Below, one piece after another: positions 1 to 8,311 of a stretch of DNA of 28,596 nucleotides; position 1 is the first letter of the stretch, and every line of letters begins with the position of its first letter. The notes beneath the pieces are model-generated. The model had not been told where the DNA came from and did no database searches. It saw only the letters and a list, made by a program, of their open reading frames with translations. The position numbers were made by a program, and so were the translations under genes. Origin of the DNA: Deltaproteobacteria bacterium UBA6930 (GTDB lineage Bacteria; Myxococcota_A; UBA9160; UBA6930); contig DKAI01000104.1 of assembly GCA_002450755.1 (NCBI GenBank), forward strand, positions 1 through 28,596. Reading direction: 5' to 3'.

Positions 1-2112
1 AGTTACACTTTGGGGCGTTCCATCATCGCTATAAACAACATCTTCCAAGAGAGCTTGTCCTAGTCCTTGTACTACTGCTCCGAACGCCTGCCCATCTGCA
101 ATCAAGGGATTTACGATTGCCCCACAGTCTTCTACAACCACGTAACGGAGGATTTTCAAGGATCCGGTCTCGATGTCAATTTCCACTATTCCCGCATGGA
201 GAGAGTCAGCAAATGTGCCAGGGTCCGGTGCCTGATAGTTACGCTGTGATTCGAGTCCTGGTTCGTCGTTGTCGGGTACTAAGTGCGACTGGTGATGGGC
301 GATTCGTCCGGCTTCGGCGAGTGTCAGAGTTCGGTCTGACATTCCTAGAACTCTCACCTCACCATGAGTAAATTCGAGGTCGTCAGGGGAGACCTCGAAT
401 TTCTTTGAAGCAATGGCAATCGCTTTGTTTTTTATATCGGAGATTGCCTTTGATATTGCACCCGTTGCATATATAAGGCTCCGACTTCCCCATGTACCCA
501 TGCCGTAAGGAGACATGGCAGTATCGCCAAATCTTATTGTCACTAGGTCCATAGGTATTCCGAAATCATCCGCAACTACCTGTGCGAAGGTCGTTTCGTG
601 TCCTTGACCGTGACTATGAGTGCCTACGAGAACTGTTACTCCTCCGTCAGGTTCCACCCTTACTAAGGCGGCCTCGTTGGAAAGGACAACGTCAATACCG
701 CGAGTAGAAGCAAATTCGGGACCAAAAGCTGCATGCTCAACGGACGCCGCAAAGCCGATCCCTCGATAAACTCCCTTTTCCCGCATTTCCCTCTGCTCCT
801 TACGGAAAGCAGGTATGTCAACGAGTTCCTCAATTTTATCGAGGGATACGGCGGAACTTCCACACTCATATGTAAAGCCACTTATATTCTCGTAGGGATA
901 CTCGCGCACAATATTTTTTCTTCGAACTTCCAAGGGTTCCATGTCGAGCTTACGTGCGACTTCATCCATTATCCTTTCCATCGAAATGCAAGCCTGAACT
1001 CGCCCGATCCCTCGATATGGCCCCAGCGGAGCCTTGTTAGTTACAACGGCGGAGATCTCTCTTTCATAGCAGTTAATTTTGTAGGGACCTGGCATGTAGG
1101 CTGCAGCCTGTCCAGCATCCATGCCGGCAGTAACAGGCCAGGGAGGGTACGCCCCGTTGTTCGATTTTACATCGGCCTTGATCGCCATTATCTGGCCGTT
1201 TTTTGATGCCGCAACTTGTAGTCTGTTGACTTGGTCCCTCCCGTGTACGCCTACGAGGAGATCCTCATACCTATCGCTTGTCCACTTGACAGGTCGGTCG
1301 AGGATTTTAGCTATGGCGACGACGCACAGATCTTCGGGATAGAGCACCATTTTTGCGCCGAAGCCTCCACCCACATCGGGTGAAATGACTCGAATTTTAG
1401 ATTCCGGTACACCAGTAAATTGGGAAAGACCGCTACGAAAAAGGTGAGGAGCTTGCAGGGAGGCCCATACGGAGAGACTTCCATCGGTCCCCCATTCGGC
1501 AATTGTCGCTCGTGGTTCCATATATAGCGGAGCAGCGCGATGGCAACGGAGGGTAAAATCTAAGGTGCAATCGGCCTTTGCGAAGGCCTCAGAAATATCT
1601 CCATCAGTAAGTTTAAAGTGCAGGAAACGGTTTCCGGGTACCTCAGGGTGAATCTGTGGGGCATTTTCAGACACCGAGTCCTCGACTTCGATTAGACAGG
1701 GCAATTCTTCAAAATCCCAGAAGACGGCGTTAGCGCCGTCTTCTGCTTGGTACCGATTTTGAGCTGCTACGACGGCAACGGCCTCGCCTGAAAAGTTCAC
1801 TTTTCCATCCGCCAGAACTGGCCACGCGCAGGCCTGATAGTTTGGGTTGTCCATGTTGGTAAATATAGGTTTAACCAGTGAGGCTAAGTCAGAAGCTGTG
1901 TATACACCTACGACCCCAGGCGTTTTTTCGGCCTCCTTGATGTCAATCGACTCGATGTTTGCATGGGCTACGGTAGATCGCGTAAAAGCCAAGTGAAGCA
2001 TTCCGGGGCGCTTAAGGTCGTCCACATACTGGCCGCGACCTCTAAGAAACTTAGGGTCTTCCTTTCGGGGGATTCGTTTGCCAACGTACTTTCCGTTATT
2101 TGCTCTAGTCAC
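1..2112 (-). CDS. Xanthine dehydrogenase/CoxL-family molybdopterin-binding subunit (3' end outside window)
   Basis: Reading the minus strand from a GTG at 2112 gives 704 codons with no stop, running off the window edge. The GTG follows AGGA by six bases; the nearest ATG, two bases upstream in another frame, is followed at once by TGA. The first ~130 residues match the alpha/beta hammerhead domain and the rest the large Mo-binding domain. Visible family marks are GTHSHGQGHETTFAQ, the active-site-loop motif PYRGIGR at residues 365-371, and near the visible end VVEDCGAIVNPLIADGQ followed by QGLGQALLE. The loop lacks the CSFR signature of true CO dehydrogenase, so this is a form II-like hydroxylase of N-heterocycles, aldehydes or similar. 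The catalytic glutamate region should lie just past the edge. No FAD or 2Fe-2S subunit lies upstream; they may be downstream, outside the window. The gene is divergent from an amidohydrolase. Confidence 0.93.
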   Translation of the reverse strand, partial: MTRANNGKYVGKRIPRKEDPKFLRGRGQYVDDLKRPGMLHLAFTRSTVAHANIESIDIKEAEKTPGVVGVYTASDLASLVKPIFTNMDNPNYQACAWPVLADGKVNFSGEAVAVVAAQNRYQAEDGANAVFWDFEELPCLIEVEDSVSENAPQIHPEVPGNRFLHFKLTDGDISEAFAKADCTLDFTLRCHRAAPLYMEPRATIAEWGTDGSLSVWASLQAPHLFRSGLSQFTGVPESKIRVISPDVGGGFGAKMVLYPEDLCVVAIAKILDRPVKWTSDRYEDLLVGVHGRDQVNRLQVAASKNGQIMAIKADVKSNNGAYPPWPVTAGMDAGQAAAYMPGPYKINCYEREISAVVTNKAPLGPYRGIGRVQACISMERIMDEVARKLDMEPLEVRRKNIVREYPYENISGFTYECGSSAVSLDKIEELVDIPAFRKEQREMREKGVYRGIGFAASVEHAAFGPEFASTRGIDVVLSNEAALVRVEPDGGVTVLVGTHSHGQGHETTFAQVVADDFGIPMDLVTIRFGDTAMSPYGMGTWGSRSLIYATGAISKAISDIKNKAIAIASKKFEVSPDDLEFTHGEVRVLGMSDRTLTLAEAGRIAHHQSHLVPDNDEPGLESQRNYQAPDPGTFADSLHAGIVEIDIETGSLKILRYVVVEDCGAIVNPLIADGQAFGAVVQGLGQALLEDVVYSDDGTPQSVT

Positions 2113-2174
2113 ATTTGTCCTCGCAGAATCTAGGGGTCACAAACTCTATCAAAACCAAACTAGACTTGAGCCAA

Positions 2175-2196
2175 ATTAATCGACTAGAAGATTAAT
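2175..2196. promoter_or_regulatory. Inverted repeat in divergent intergenic region, possible operator
   Basis: A perfect inverted repeat, ATTAATC - 8 bases - GATTAAT, sits about midway between the divergent starts at 2112 and 2306. Its size and place suit a transcription-factor site controlling both genes. No regulator gene is in the neighbouring part of the window. It is AT-rich, so chance occurrence is possible. Confidence 0.35.
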
Positions 2197-2305
2197 AACT
2201 AGGTATTATTGTTTTATAGAGCGAGTGTGTAGGGCTCCGAATTGCGTTCTTATTTCGATAACTCTTGTTGAGTGGCCGAAAAGCTCTATGAAGGAGACTC
2301 TTTCG

Positions 2306-2932
2306 ATGAATGAGTTGGAAATTTATGACAATCAGGGTTTTGGCAATAGCTCGGGTCTTGGGAGATTGCCGGCACTCTTAATAGTGGACTTTGTGAATGA
2401 CTTTACGGACCCTAGCGCTTTCGGGGGTGGCAATATTAACGAGGCGATAAGGAATACAAAAGAAGTATTATCTTCTGCTCGCGAAAATGAAATTCCTATA
2501 GTTTATACTCGTTGTGTTTACGCCGAGGATAGTTCCGACGTGGGAGTGTTTGGACTCAAGGCCCGCGGTTTGGCGAGCCTCACAGAAAATGCTCCTGGAG
2601 GCCAAATTGTGGATAGTCTCGCGCCAAAGTCGGGAGAATTTATCGTGCGCAAAACTCAACCGTCGGCATTCTTCTCTACAGGTTTAGCTCCTTGGTTGGT
2701 AGGTAAGGGAGTGGATACGGTAATTGTTACGGGTTGCACGACTTCTGGCTGCGTTCGAGCCTCTGTCGTGGACTCGATGAGTAATAATTTCAGAACAGTG
2801 GTGGCTCGTTCATGTGTTGGCGATAGAGCAATAGGTCCGCATGAGGCCAATCTTTTCGATATGGAACAGAAGTATGCGGATCTCCTCCATTCGGAGGAGA
2901 TCATCGCCTTCTTCGAGAAGCTAAATACGTAA
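2306..2932 (+). CDS. Isochorismatase-family amidohydrolase (N-carbamoylsarcosine/maleamate amidase-like)
   Basis: This 208-residue cysteine hydrolase has the isochorismatase fold. The expected triad is visible: Asp28 in LLIVDFVNDF, Lys116 in VRKTQPSAFF and nucleophile Cys149 in TTSGCVRASVVDSMS. The later stretch CVGDRAIGPHEANLFDMEQK is the form seen in N-carbamoylsarcosine amidases and NicF-type maleamate amidases, so the likely reaction is hydrolysis of a small amide or carbamoyl group to release ammonia. The start is the ATG at 2306, nine bases after AAGGAG; the reading frame stays open to 2225, but the extra 27 codons contain the ribosome site and do not look like this family. It is divergent from a Mo hydroxylase, a pairing known in N-heterocycle degradation such as nicotinate. 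The exact substrate is not readable from sequence. Confidence 0.9.
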   Translation: MNELEIYDNQGFGNSSGLGRLPALLIVDFVNDFTDPSAFGGGNINEAIRNTKEVLSSARENEIPIVYTRCVYAEDSSDVGVFGLKARGLASLTENAPGGQIVDSLAPKSGEFIVRKTQPSAFFSTGLAPWLVGKGVDTVIVTGCTTSGCVRASVVDSMSNNFRTVVARSCVGDRAIGPHEANLFDMEQKYADLLHSEEIIAFFEKLNT

Positions 2933-2956
2933 AACGATTGATATTTAAATAAATCT

Positions 2957-3322
2957 TTACATTACGAACGCTACGAGCTTATTACCGTCGAGGTCTCGAA
3001 AGTAACCGCCATAGAATGTTCCGGTACGTGCCCCGGGTGCGCCTTCATCACTACCGCCGAGTTCAAGAGCCTTTGCGTGCATTCCTTCGACGTTTTCTTT
3101 TGTCCCAGCTGCAAGAGCGATCATTGTTCCGTTGCCTGCACTAGGATCATTTTTATCCCAGGGTGTGCAGATAGCAAGCATGGGGTTTCCCGGACCATTT
3201 CCATACATCACCATTCGTTCATTTTCCATTATCCTCGAGGCTCCTAGCGATTCCAGCACTCCATCGTAAAAAGTGGCTGCCCGCTGCAAGTCTGTTGTCC
3301 CAAGCGTGACGTAACCAATCAT
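2957..3322 (-). CDS. VOC-family (glyoxalase/bleomycin-resistance fold) protein
   Basis: A 121-residue single VOC module starting MIGYVTLGTTDLQRAATFYD and ending GYFRDLDGNKLVAF, both standard for this fold. AGGAGAG lies just upstream of the ATG. Members of this size form dimers and include metal-dependent lyases, dioxygenases and binding proteins; the specific chemistry cannot be assigned. The gene is convergent with the isochorismatase-like gene (24-base gap) and is followed upstream by another small minus-strand gene at 3433-3828, with which it may share a transcript. Confidence 0.87.
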   Translation of the reverse strand: MIGYVTLGTTDLQRAATFYDGVLESLGASRIMENERMVMYGNGPGNPMLAICTPWDKNDPSAGNGTMIALAAGTKENVEGMHAKALELGGSDEGAPGARTGTFYGGYFRDLDGNKLVAFVM

Positions 3323-3432
3323 TTGCTCTCCTTTTGTCTTCTAGTGGTTAAAGGCTTTTGGGTTGCGAATACTAACGCGGAATTTTAGTCGCGTGGAATA
3401 TTTTCTTAATGAATCAAGCTCGGTGAAAGGTA

Positions 3433-3828
3433 CTAAGATTTGACTATGGCGCCTTCGTCACACCGGTGTATTACCGCAGTCTCGATGCAGAGTTCCCTTA
3501 GTCGAAAATTTTCTTTCGAGCCTGGCAAACTGGTCATGGAAAGAAAAGCCTTGTGTGAGGGGTACCAGGCTGCAAGGATTTCGTCTAAGCACTGCTCTCC
3601 AATCGGCTGCCCCAAAACTGGTACTTGCCAGAGTATTTTAGCCTCGGCTTGCGCAATCAGCCGATGTAGGGCTTGCATGTAGGATCTATATAGCTTCCCA
3701 TCGGGATAGCCTGCGCCTTGCATGTACTTGTTTAAATTGAGCATTAAGATAGGTGTATCGTTGTCGCTCGCCGCAATCTTTCGAATTGCCTGCATATCTG
3801 AGCCAAGCAGATCAACTGGCGCCTTCAT
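3433..3828 (-). CDS. DUF1330-like small protein
   Basis: A 131-residue protein with the layout of the DUF1330 dimeric alpha/beta barrel family: the strand PILMLNLNKY near residue 30, then YRSYMQALHRL, a strand ILWQVPVLG, and the AAWYPSHKAFLSMTS segment near residue 87. Function is unknown for the family; members often sit near oxygenase or dehydrogenase genes and are thought to bind or act on small organics. The ATG is preceded by CGGAGG with normal spacing. I see no catalytic signature. Confidence 0.75.
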   Translation of the reverse strand: MKAPVDLLGSDMQAIRKIAASDNDTPILMLNLNKYMQGAGYPDGKLYRSYMQALHRLIAQAEAKILWQVPVLGQPIGEQCLDEILAAWYPSHKAFLSMTSLPGSKENFRLRELCIETAVIHRCDEGAIVKS

Positions 3829-3916
3829 GAAAACCTCCGGGTTGCCGATCAGCAGAAGTGTTTTGGTATAGGAAACCTACAGGTCGAATCCTTGAGTTTA
3901 ACTCTAATCAGGCTTT

Positions 3917-3944
3917 TTGAGAGGTTAGTGAATATTCCTATTAT
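3917..3944 (+). promoter_or_regulatory. Candidate sigma-70 promoter for the 4033 monooxygenase gene
   Basis: TTGAGA, a 16-base spacer and TATTAT match the -35 and -10 consensus at five of six positions each. The site lies about 90 bases before the ATG at 4033 in an otherwise empty 204-base gap between divergent genes. Confidence 0.45.
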
Positions 3945-4032
3945 ATCAGTAGTTATTTATTGCATTAAATACGCTCATTTCCTAGTTTACAAGTCGTTTA
4001 ATTGAAGACCAGATAGCAGGTCAGGGGCCCAG

Positions 4033-5403
4033 ATGTCTCAACACATTTACATGAATGCCTTTACCCAGTGTTGCCCTACGCCCCAATCAGAAGGACAGTG
4101 GAAAAACCCACGCGATCGTTCTGTGCCTGGCTTTAATGATCCCGATTTTTGGATCGATCTTGCAAGAACGGCCGAAAGAGGATTTTTTGAGTCCTTATTC
4201 TTTGCTGATGTCCATGGAACCTACGACATCTATGGTGGTAATAGTGACGCCGGCTTGAAGCATGGCGTACAAGTTCCCGGCAACGAGCCAACGGTTCTCT
4301 TTCCACTTCTTGCCAGGGAAACGAAACAATTAGGACTAATCGCAACTTATAGTACAACTTATTTTGAGCCGTTTCTTACGGCAAAATTATTTTCATCACT
4401 TGATCATTTTACAAACGGTCGGGTGGGTTGGAACGTTGTTACTTCATATTTAAGCAGTGCACAACGTAATGGCCTCGGAGAGTTACTCGAGCACGATGCC
4501 CGCTACGAGAAAGCGGAAGAATACATGAATGTTTGTTACAAGTTGTGGGAGCGTAGTTGGGATGACGGTGCGATCATACGCGACTTCAAAAATGATGCAC
4601 TAATCGATATTGACCGTGTACACAAGATTTCCCACAAAGGTGAACACTACCAAGTTGAAGGGCCGCACATGTGCACGCCAACCGCGCAGCGCACACCATT
4701 CCTAGTACAAGCAGGTGGATCGCCCCGTGGTCTTGAATTCGGAACAAAACATGCAGAAGCACTATTCACGATAATACAAAATGTTAACCGTGCAGCCGAA
4801 ATGACTAACCAGGTACGACAGTATGAAAGCATTGCTGGAAGAGATCCCGGAACAGTAAAGATAATGACCGGTATAGGTGTCGTGGTAGCCGAAACAGAAC
4901 AGGAATTAAAACAAAAAATCGATCGCTATAAAGATTACGCCTCGGTTGAAGGGCTCCTTGCGCTTTTCGGAGGTTGGACAGGGCTCGATCTTTCGGGGTT
5001 TAAACCCGAGGATCCAATGGATGCTTTTGACACGGAGCAAATGCAATACTTCTCGACTTTTTTTGCGGAAATGGATCCTACTCGGATATGGAACTTCGGT
5101 GATATGTGCAACTACATGAAATTGGCTGCTATAAGCCCAGTTATTACCGGGACGCCCGATCAGGTTGCGGATGAGCTTGAACGTTGGGTAGATGAAGGGG
5201 GTGTTAGTGGTTTTAATCTCATACCAGTTGATCAGCCGGGCTCGCTTGCAGATTTCGTTGATTTGGTAGTTCCAGAGTTACAACGGCGCGGGCGAATGAA
5301 GACGGAGTATCCTAAACAACAACTTACCTTGCGAGAAATGTTTTCGTATGAAGGTAATACTAAACTTCCGAGCACTCATCCTGCAAAACAAATAGAGCGT
5401 TAG
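4033..5403 (+). CDS. NtaA/SnaA/DszA-type flavin-dependent monooxygenase
   Basis: This 456-residue protein belongs to the luciferase-like monooxygenases of the nitrilotriacetate monooxygenase component A / DszA subgroup. Evidence is the opening NAFTQCCPTPQSEGQW, the PEPTVLF-like substrate-loop region (NEPTVLFPLLA near residue 84), and the highly typical GRVGWNVVTS at residues 129-138, followed by a helix-rich insertion and the C-terminal GTPDQVADELERWVDEGGVSGFNL. Length is normal. These enzymes use FMNH2 supplied by a separate reductase and O2 to hydroxylate or cleave C-N or C-S bonds of diverse substrates, in the cytoplasm. No classic FMN:NADH reductase is adjacent, though a WrbA-like flavodoxin lies 2 kb away. 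The substrate is unknown. The ribosome site before the ATG is weak. Confidence 0.92.
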   Translation: MSQHIYMNAFTQCCPTPQSEGQWKNPRDRSVPGFNDPDFWIDLARTAERGFFESLFFADVHGTYDIYGGNSDAGLKHGVQVPGNEPTVLFPLLARETKQLGLIATYSTTYFEPFLTAKLFSSLDHFTNGRVGWNVVTSYLSSAQRNGLGELLEHDARYEKAEEYMNVCYKLWERSWDDGAIIRDFKNDALIDIDRVHKISHKGEHYQVEGPHMCTPTAQRTPFLVQAGGSPRGLEFGTKHAEALFTIIQNVNRAAEMTNQVRQYESIAGRDPGTVKIMTGIGVVVAETEQELKQKIDRYKDYASVEGLLALFGGWTGLDLSGFKPEDPMDAFDTEQMQYFSTFFAEMDPTRIWNFGDMCNYMKLAAISPVITGTPDQVADELERWVDEGGVSGFNLIPVDQPGSLADFVDLVVPELQRRGRMKTEYPKQQLTLREMFSYEGNTKLPSTHPAKQIER

Positions 5404-5480
5404 TTTTCAAACCAATACAAAATTAGAATAAGAAGTTTATTGAGGACTATGTGATATTTGTCACCGATAACTTATAAAAC

Positions 5481-6509
5481 TTAACGTTGCATTGAAGGCA
5501 TTATTTCAGAGATGAAAAGTTCGAGCGATTTACGAGAGTCTTCTGGACTTAATGTTCCCCATGCAAACGATCCAACAAAATAGTTGACATTACTCATCTC
5601 GATTACCTGATGTATTTGATCCCGAACCTTTTCTACCGAACCAATTAAAACAGTCTCTGCTTCTAAGCATTTATTCCAGTCAAAAAATTCGTCGTAAGTG
5701 TGGTTACCCCTTCTGTGCCAGAGCCTCGTAATCGAATTATACCAATCAGCATAAGCGGGTTTGGCAATTGCAAGAGCCTCTTCATCAGTTTTGGCTAAAA
5801 AGATCTGCCTTTGAGCGCCCAGTTTCGGCTCCGTAATATGTCCCTGCATCCGATCGCCTTTATATTCTTTTGCTACATCTCGGTAAAGATCCATCAATTG
5901 AGCCATTAATGCGGGAGGGCCGATACTCATGAAATTAAAGCCATTTTTTGCGGCAAATGTTGTACCAGATTCTGTAAAGGATGGATACCAAAGAGGCGGA
6001 TACGGGCGTTGTAACGGTTCTAGTTCCATTGGCACGTCGTGAAATTGGTAATGCTTGCCTACGTGTTCTATGACAGGTTCGCACATTGCTTTGCAGTAGA
6101 TTTCTAATGTTTCGTCGAAAATTTCACGAGTCTTTTCTGGGGAAACGTTAAAGGATTGGATTTCATAGGGTGACACACCGCGGCTGATCCCGACTTCTAC
6201 GCGCCCACCAGAAAGGTGATCGAGCATACAGATTTCCTCAACCAGACGTAATGGATGGTAGAGCGGTAGGAGATATGCCATTGGGCTGAACCGGATTTGG
6301 CGAGTACGCTCAGCTAAGGTTGCAAAAAATACCGATGGTGAAGGTGCCATACCTAGGGGCGTTGAATGATGCTCAGCTAGGTGATATCCGTAAAATCCTG
6401 CCTGATCAGCAAGTTCAATTAGTTTTAGGCGGGACTCGTAGAGTTCCGCCGTTGAACCTGATCCGCGGTCTATCCAGTCGAACATTCCAAAGTCAACTTT
6501 TACAGTCAT
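5481..6509 (-). CDS. Luciferase-like (LLM class) flavin-dependent oxidoreductase
   Basis: A 342-residue single-domain LLM enzyme. Family features include FGMFDWIDR at the N-terminus, GYHLAEHHSTP at residues 41-51, the CMLDHLSGGRVEVGISRG core, and a C-terminal VLIGSVEKVRDQIHQV segment. These enzymes bind reduced FMN or F420 and oxidise or hydroxylate small organics. The ATG follows GGAG by six bases. It is convergent with the NtaA-like gene and divergent from the deacetylase-fold gene at 6610, so this region alternates strands rather than forming one operon. Which cofactor it uses cannot be told from these motifs. Confidence 0.9.
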   Translation of the reverse strand: MTVKVDFGMFDWIDRGSGSTAELYESRLKLIELADQAGFYGYHLAEHHSTPLGMAPSPSVFFATLAERTRQIRFSPMAYLLPLYHPLRLVEEICMLDHLSGGRVEVGISRGVSPYEIQSFNVSPEKTREIFDETLEIYCKAMCEPVIEHVGKHYQFHDVPMELEPLQRPYPPLWYPSFTESGTTFAAKNGFNFMSIGPPALMAQLMDLYRDVAKEYKGDRMQGHITEPKLGAQRQIFLAKTDEEALAIAKPAYADWYNSITRLWHRRGNHTYDEFFDWNKCLEAETVLIGSVEKVRDQIHQVIEMSNVNYFVGSFAWGTLSPEDSRKSLELFISEIMPSMQR

Positions 6510-6609
6510 GCCACTCCGCCATGCATCGATTATATTTCTAACCTACCATATTTTTATTCAATTAAATGCAAAAGAATTTCCGAGCTGATTTGAAGTAAGG
6601 GAGTGAGAT

Positions 6610-7479
6610 ATGGAACATGGTAGGTTTGAATTTTCGCCCATAATCGATCGAAAGCCATTAAGGTTCCCAAACGGATCTAGGATAGCAGTCTGGGTTATTC
6701 CTAATATTGAACACTTTCATTTTGATCAACCATCCACCTCGATCACGCCGATGACAGCTAATCTGAAACCAGATGTATTGAATTATTCGTGGCGTGACTA
6801 CGGTGTCCGCGTAGGTATTTGGCGTCTGATGGATGTCTTAAATAAGTACGGTGTAAAGGGAACGGTGGCTCTCAATTCCGAGGTCTGTGACTTTTATCCA
6901 CAAATTATCCGAGCCGGAAGAGAGCTTGAATGGGAATGGATGGCTCATGGATCAACAAATTCTGTCTTACTAAACAATCAAACTTACGAAGAGGAGAATA
7001 AGTTAATCCAAGAAGTGATAACTAAAATACATTCTTCAACAGGTACGTCACCAAAAGGTTGGTTGAGTCCTGCATTAAGCGAGACCCACAATACGCCAGA
7101 TATTTTGGCTAAAAATGGGATCGAATATCTCTGTAATTGGGTAAACGACGAACAACCTTACGCTATGCGAGTCCAGAAGGGACGCCTTATTTCGATGCCG
7201 TATTCTGTCGAAATTAACGATATCCCTGCATTCCTAGAATTCGGGATGACGCCAGAAGAATTCTGCCAAATGATTACAGATCAGTTCGACGTCCTTTATG
7301 AAGATGGCGCTAATACTGGGCGAGTAATGTCTATCTGCCTTCACCCTTTTTTAATCGGTCATCCATTCCGGGCTAAGTATCTGGCAAAGGCGCTCGAGCA
7401 CATATCGAAACGTAATGAAGTTTGGATTGCAAAAGGTGGCGACATTGCAAACTGGTTCATCAAGAACTGTCTTGAGTAG
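6610..7479 (+). CDS. Polysaccharide-deacetylase-fold (CE4/PuuE-like) hydrolase
   Basis: A 289-residue cytoplasmic protein of the CE4 fold, with no signal peptide. It follows the PuuE/allantoinase-like branch rather than true sugar deacetylases: PNIEHFHFD near residue 31, WEWMAHGSTNS near 108 (a single His113 where sugar deacetylases have an HxxxH pair), GWLSPALSET at 150, and SICLHPFLIGHPFRAKYL near 241. PuuE members act on cyclic amides, so an amide or ring hydrolysis role is plausible. GGGAG precedes the ATG. Its neighbours, two LLM monooxygenases and an amidase, fit nitrogenous-compound breakdown, but this is inference. Confidence 0.88.
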   Translation: MEHGRFEFSPIIDRKPLRFPNGSRIAVWVIPNIEHFHFDQPSTSITPMTANLKPDVLNYSWRDYGVRVGIWRLMDVLNKYGVKGTVALNSEVCDFYPQIIRAGRELEWEWMAHGSTNSVLLNNQTYEEENKLIQEVITKIHSSTGTSPKGWLSPALSETHNTPDILAKNGIEYLCNWVNDEQPYAMRVQKGRLISMPYSVEINDIPAFLEFGMTPEEFCQMITDQFDVLYEDGANTGRVMSICLHPFLIGHPFRAKYLAKALEHISKRNEVWIAKGGDIANWFIKNCLE

Positions 7480-7563
7480 ATCGAAAGTTTCAAATTGTGT
7501 GTGGCAGTATTCTAGGCCTATATTTAAACCCGTGTGGTTCTGATCTCCTCACTCAAACCTTCG

Positions 7564-8229
7564 CTAATCGCTTAGTAGCTCGGGAAGGGTTGCAGGAATT
7601 TTGTTAGTTGAGGAATTCGTTACACCCTTGTCGTATTCAGCGGGTGATTCTTTTCGTCCGATTGCAAATTGACGTGCGACATTAGCTATGTGATTACCAT
7701 GCAATTTCGCTGTTGCTAAGTCGCTAGCGGGCGGAGCCAGACTTGTATCTTCATCTATGTTCGCTTGTGCCATGACACCTAGGTACCCTGCCATTCGGTT
7801 AAGGTCTGCTTCACTGCCCTGGCTAGAATAATGACCGCCTGTAATTCTCATTGGAACCCAGATCATTCCCATTTGGCTCGCAAAAATCACTAGCTGCTGT
7901 AAACAGCTGAGCTTGTCGCCACTCCTACCTGCGGAGACGGTGAATCCTCCTGCGATTTTGTTCATCCACAATCGCTCTAACCAGATTTCCCCAGCCAGCT
8001 TCTCGATGAATTCCTTGAACTTGGCAGCGATCGAACCAATGTAAGTAGGTGTGCCAAAGATTATAGCATCGGCCTCTGCTAAGTCTTGCCAGTAGCTATC
8101 AACTTCTTCGGTTCTAATCATTTTTACAACCGTACCTTCTACGCTCTTCGCGCCTGCCGCTATTGACTCAGCAAGTTTCTCAGTTGCACCTTTAAAACCA
8201 CTAAAATAAACAATTGCTATTTTTGTCAA
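7564..8229 (-). CDS. WrbA-like flavodoxin-family NAD(P)H:quinone or flavin reductase
   Basis: A 221-residue flavodoxin-fold protein. The FMN phosphate loop VYFSGFKGATEKLA occupies residues 7-20, followed by DAIIFGTPTYIGSIAAKFKEF, a WrbA hallmark, and GGFTVSAGRSGDK. It probably reduces quinones or free flavin in the cytoplasm and could supply electrons to the nearby LLM monooxygenases, though that is only positional inference. The start is TTG at 8229, six bases after AGGAG; the adjacent ATG (8234-8232) is out of frame and hits TGA after two codons, so it cannot be the start. The C-terminal ~30 residues extend past the usual WrbA core. Confidence 0.88.
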   Translation of the reverse strand: MTKIAIVYFSGFKGATEKLAESIAAGAKSVEGTVVKMIRTEEVDSYWQDLAEADAIIFGTPTYIGSIAAKFKEFIEKLAGEIWLERLWMNKIAGGFTVSAGRSGDKLSCLQQLVIFASQMGMIWVPMRITGGHYSSQGSEADLNRMAGYLGVMAQANIDEDTSLAPPASDLATAKLHGNHIANVARQFAIGRKESPAEYDKGVTNSSTNKIPATLPELLSD

Positions 8230-8235
8230 AACATT

Positions 8236-8240
8236 CTCCT
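8236..8240 (-). promoter_or_regulatory. Ribosome binding site deciding a TTG start
   Basis: AGGAG on the minus strand lies six bases before the TTG at 8229. It decides the start for the flavodoxin gene, because the only nearby ATG is one base from AGGAG and out of frame. Confidence 0.6.
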
Positions 8241-8311
8241 AACAGACCAATCCTTATTGGCATCGTGAAATTTATTTTCATCTTTAAAAACTACGGACTA
8301 TTTAAAGAGAA

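Noticed and set aside
733..1206. 157-codon plus-strand open frame
   Set aside because: It lies antisense to the Mo-binding subunit, whose frame shows clear family motifs; this one has none.
1..2112. True aerobic CO dehydrogenase large subunit
   Set aside because: The active-site loop reads PYRGIGR rather than the CSFR-containing loop of form I CoxL.
2225..2305. Upstream extension of the isochorismatase-like gene
   Set aside because: The ribosome site AAGGAG lies inside this stretch, and the extra residues do not resemble the family N-terminus.
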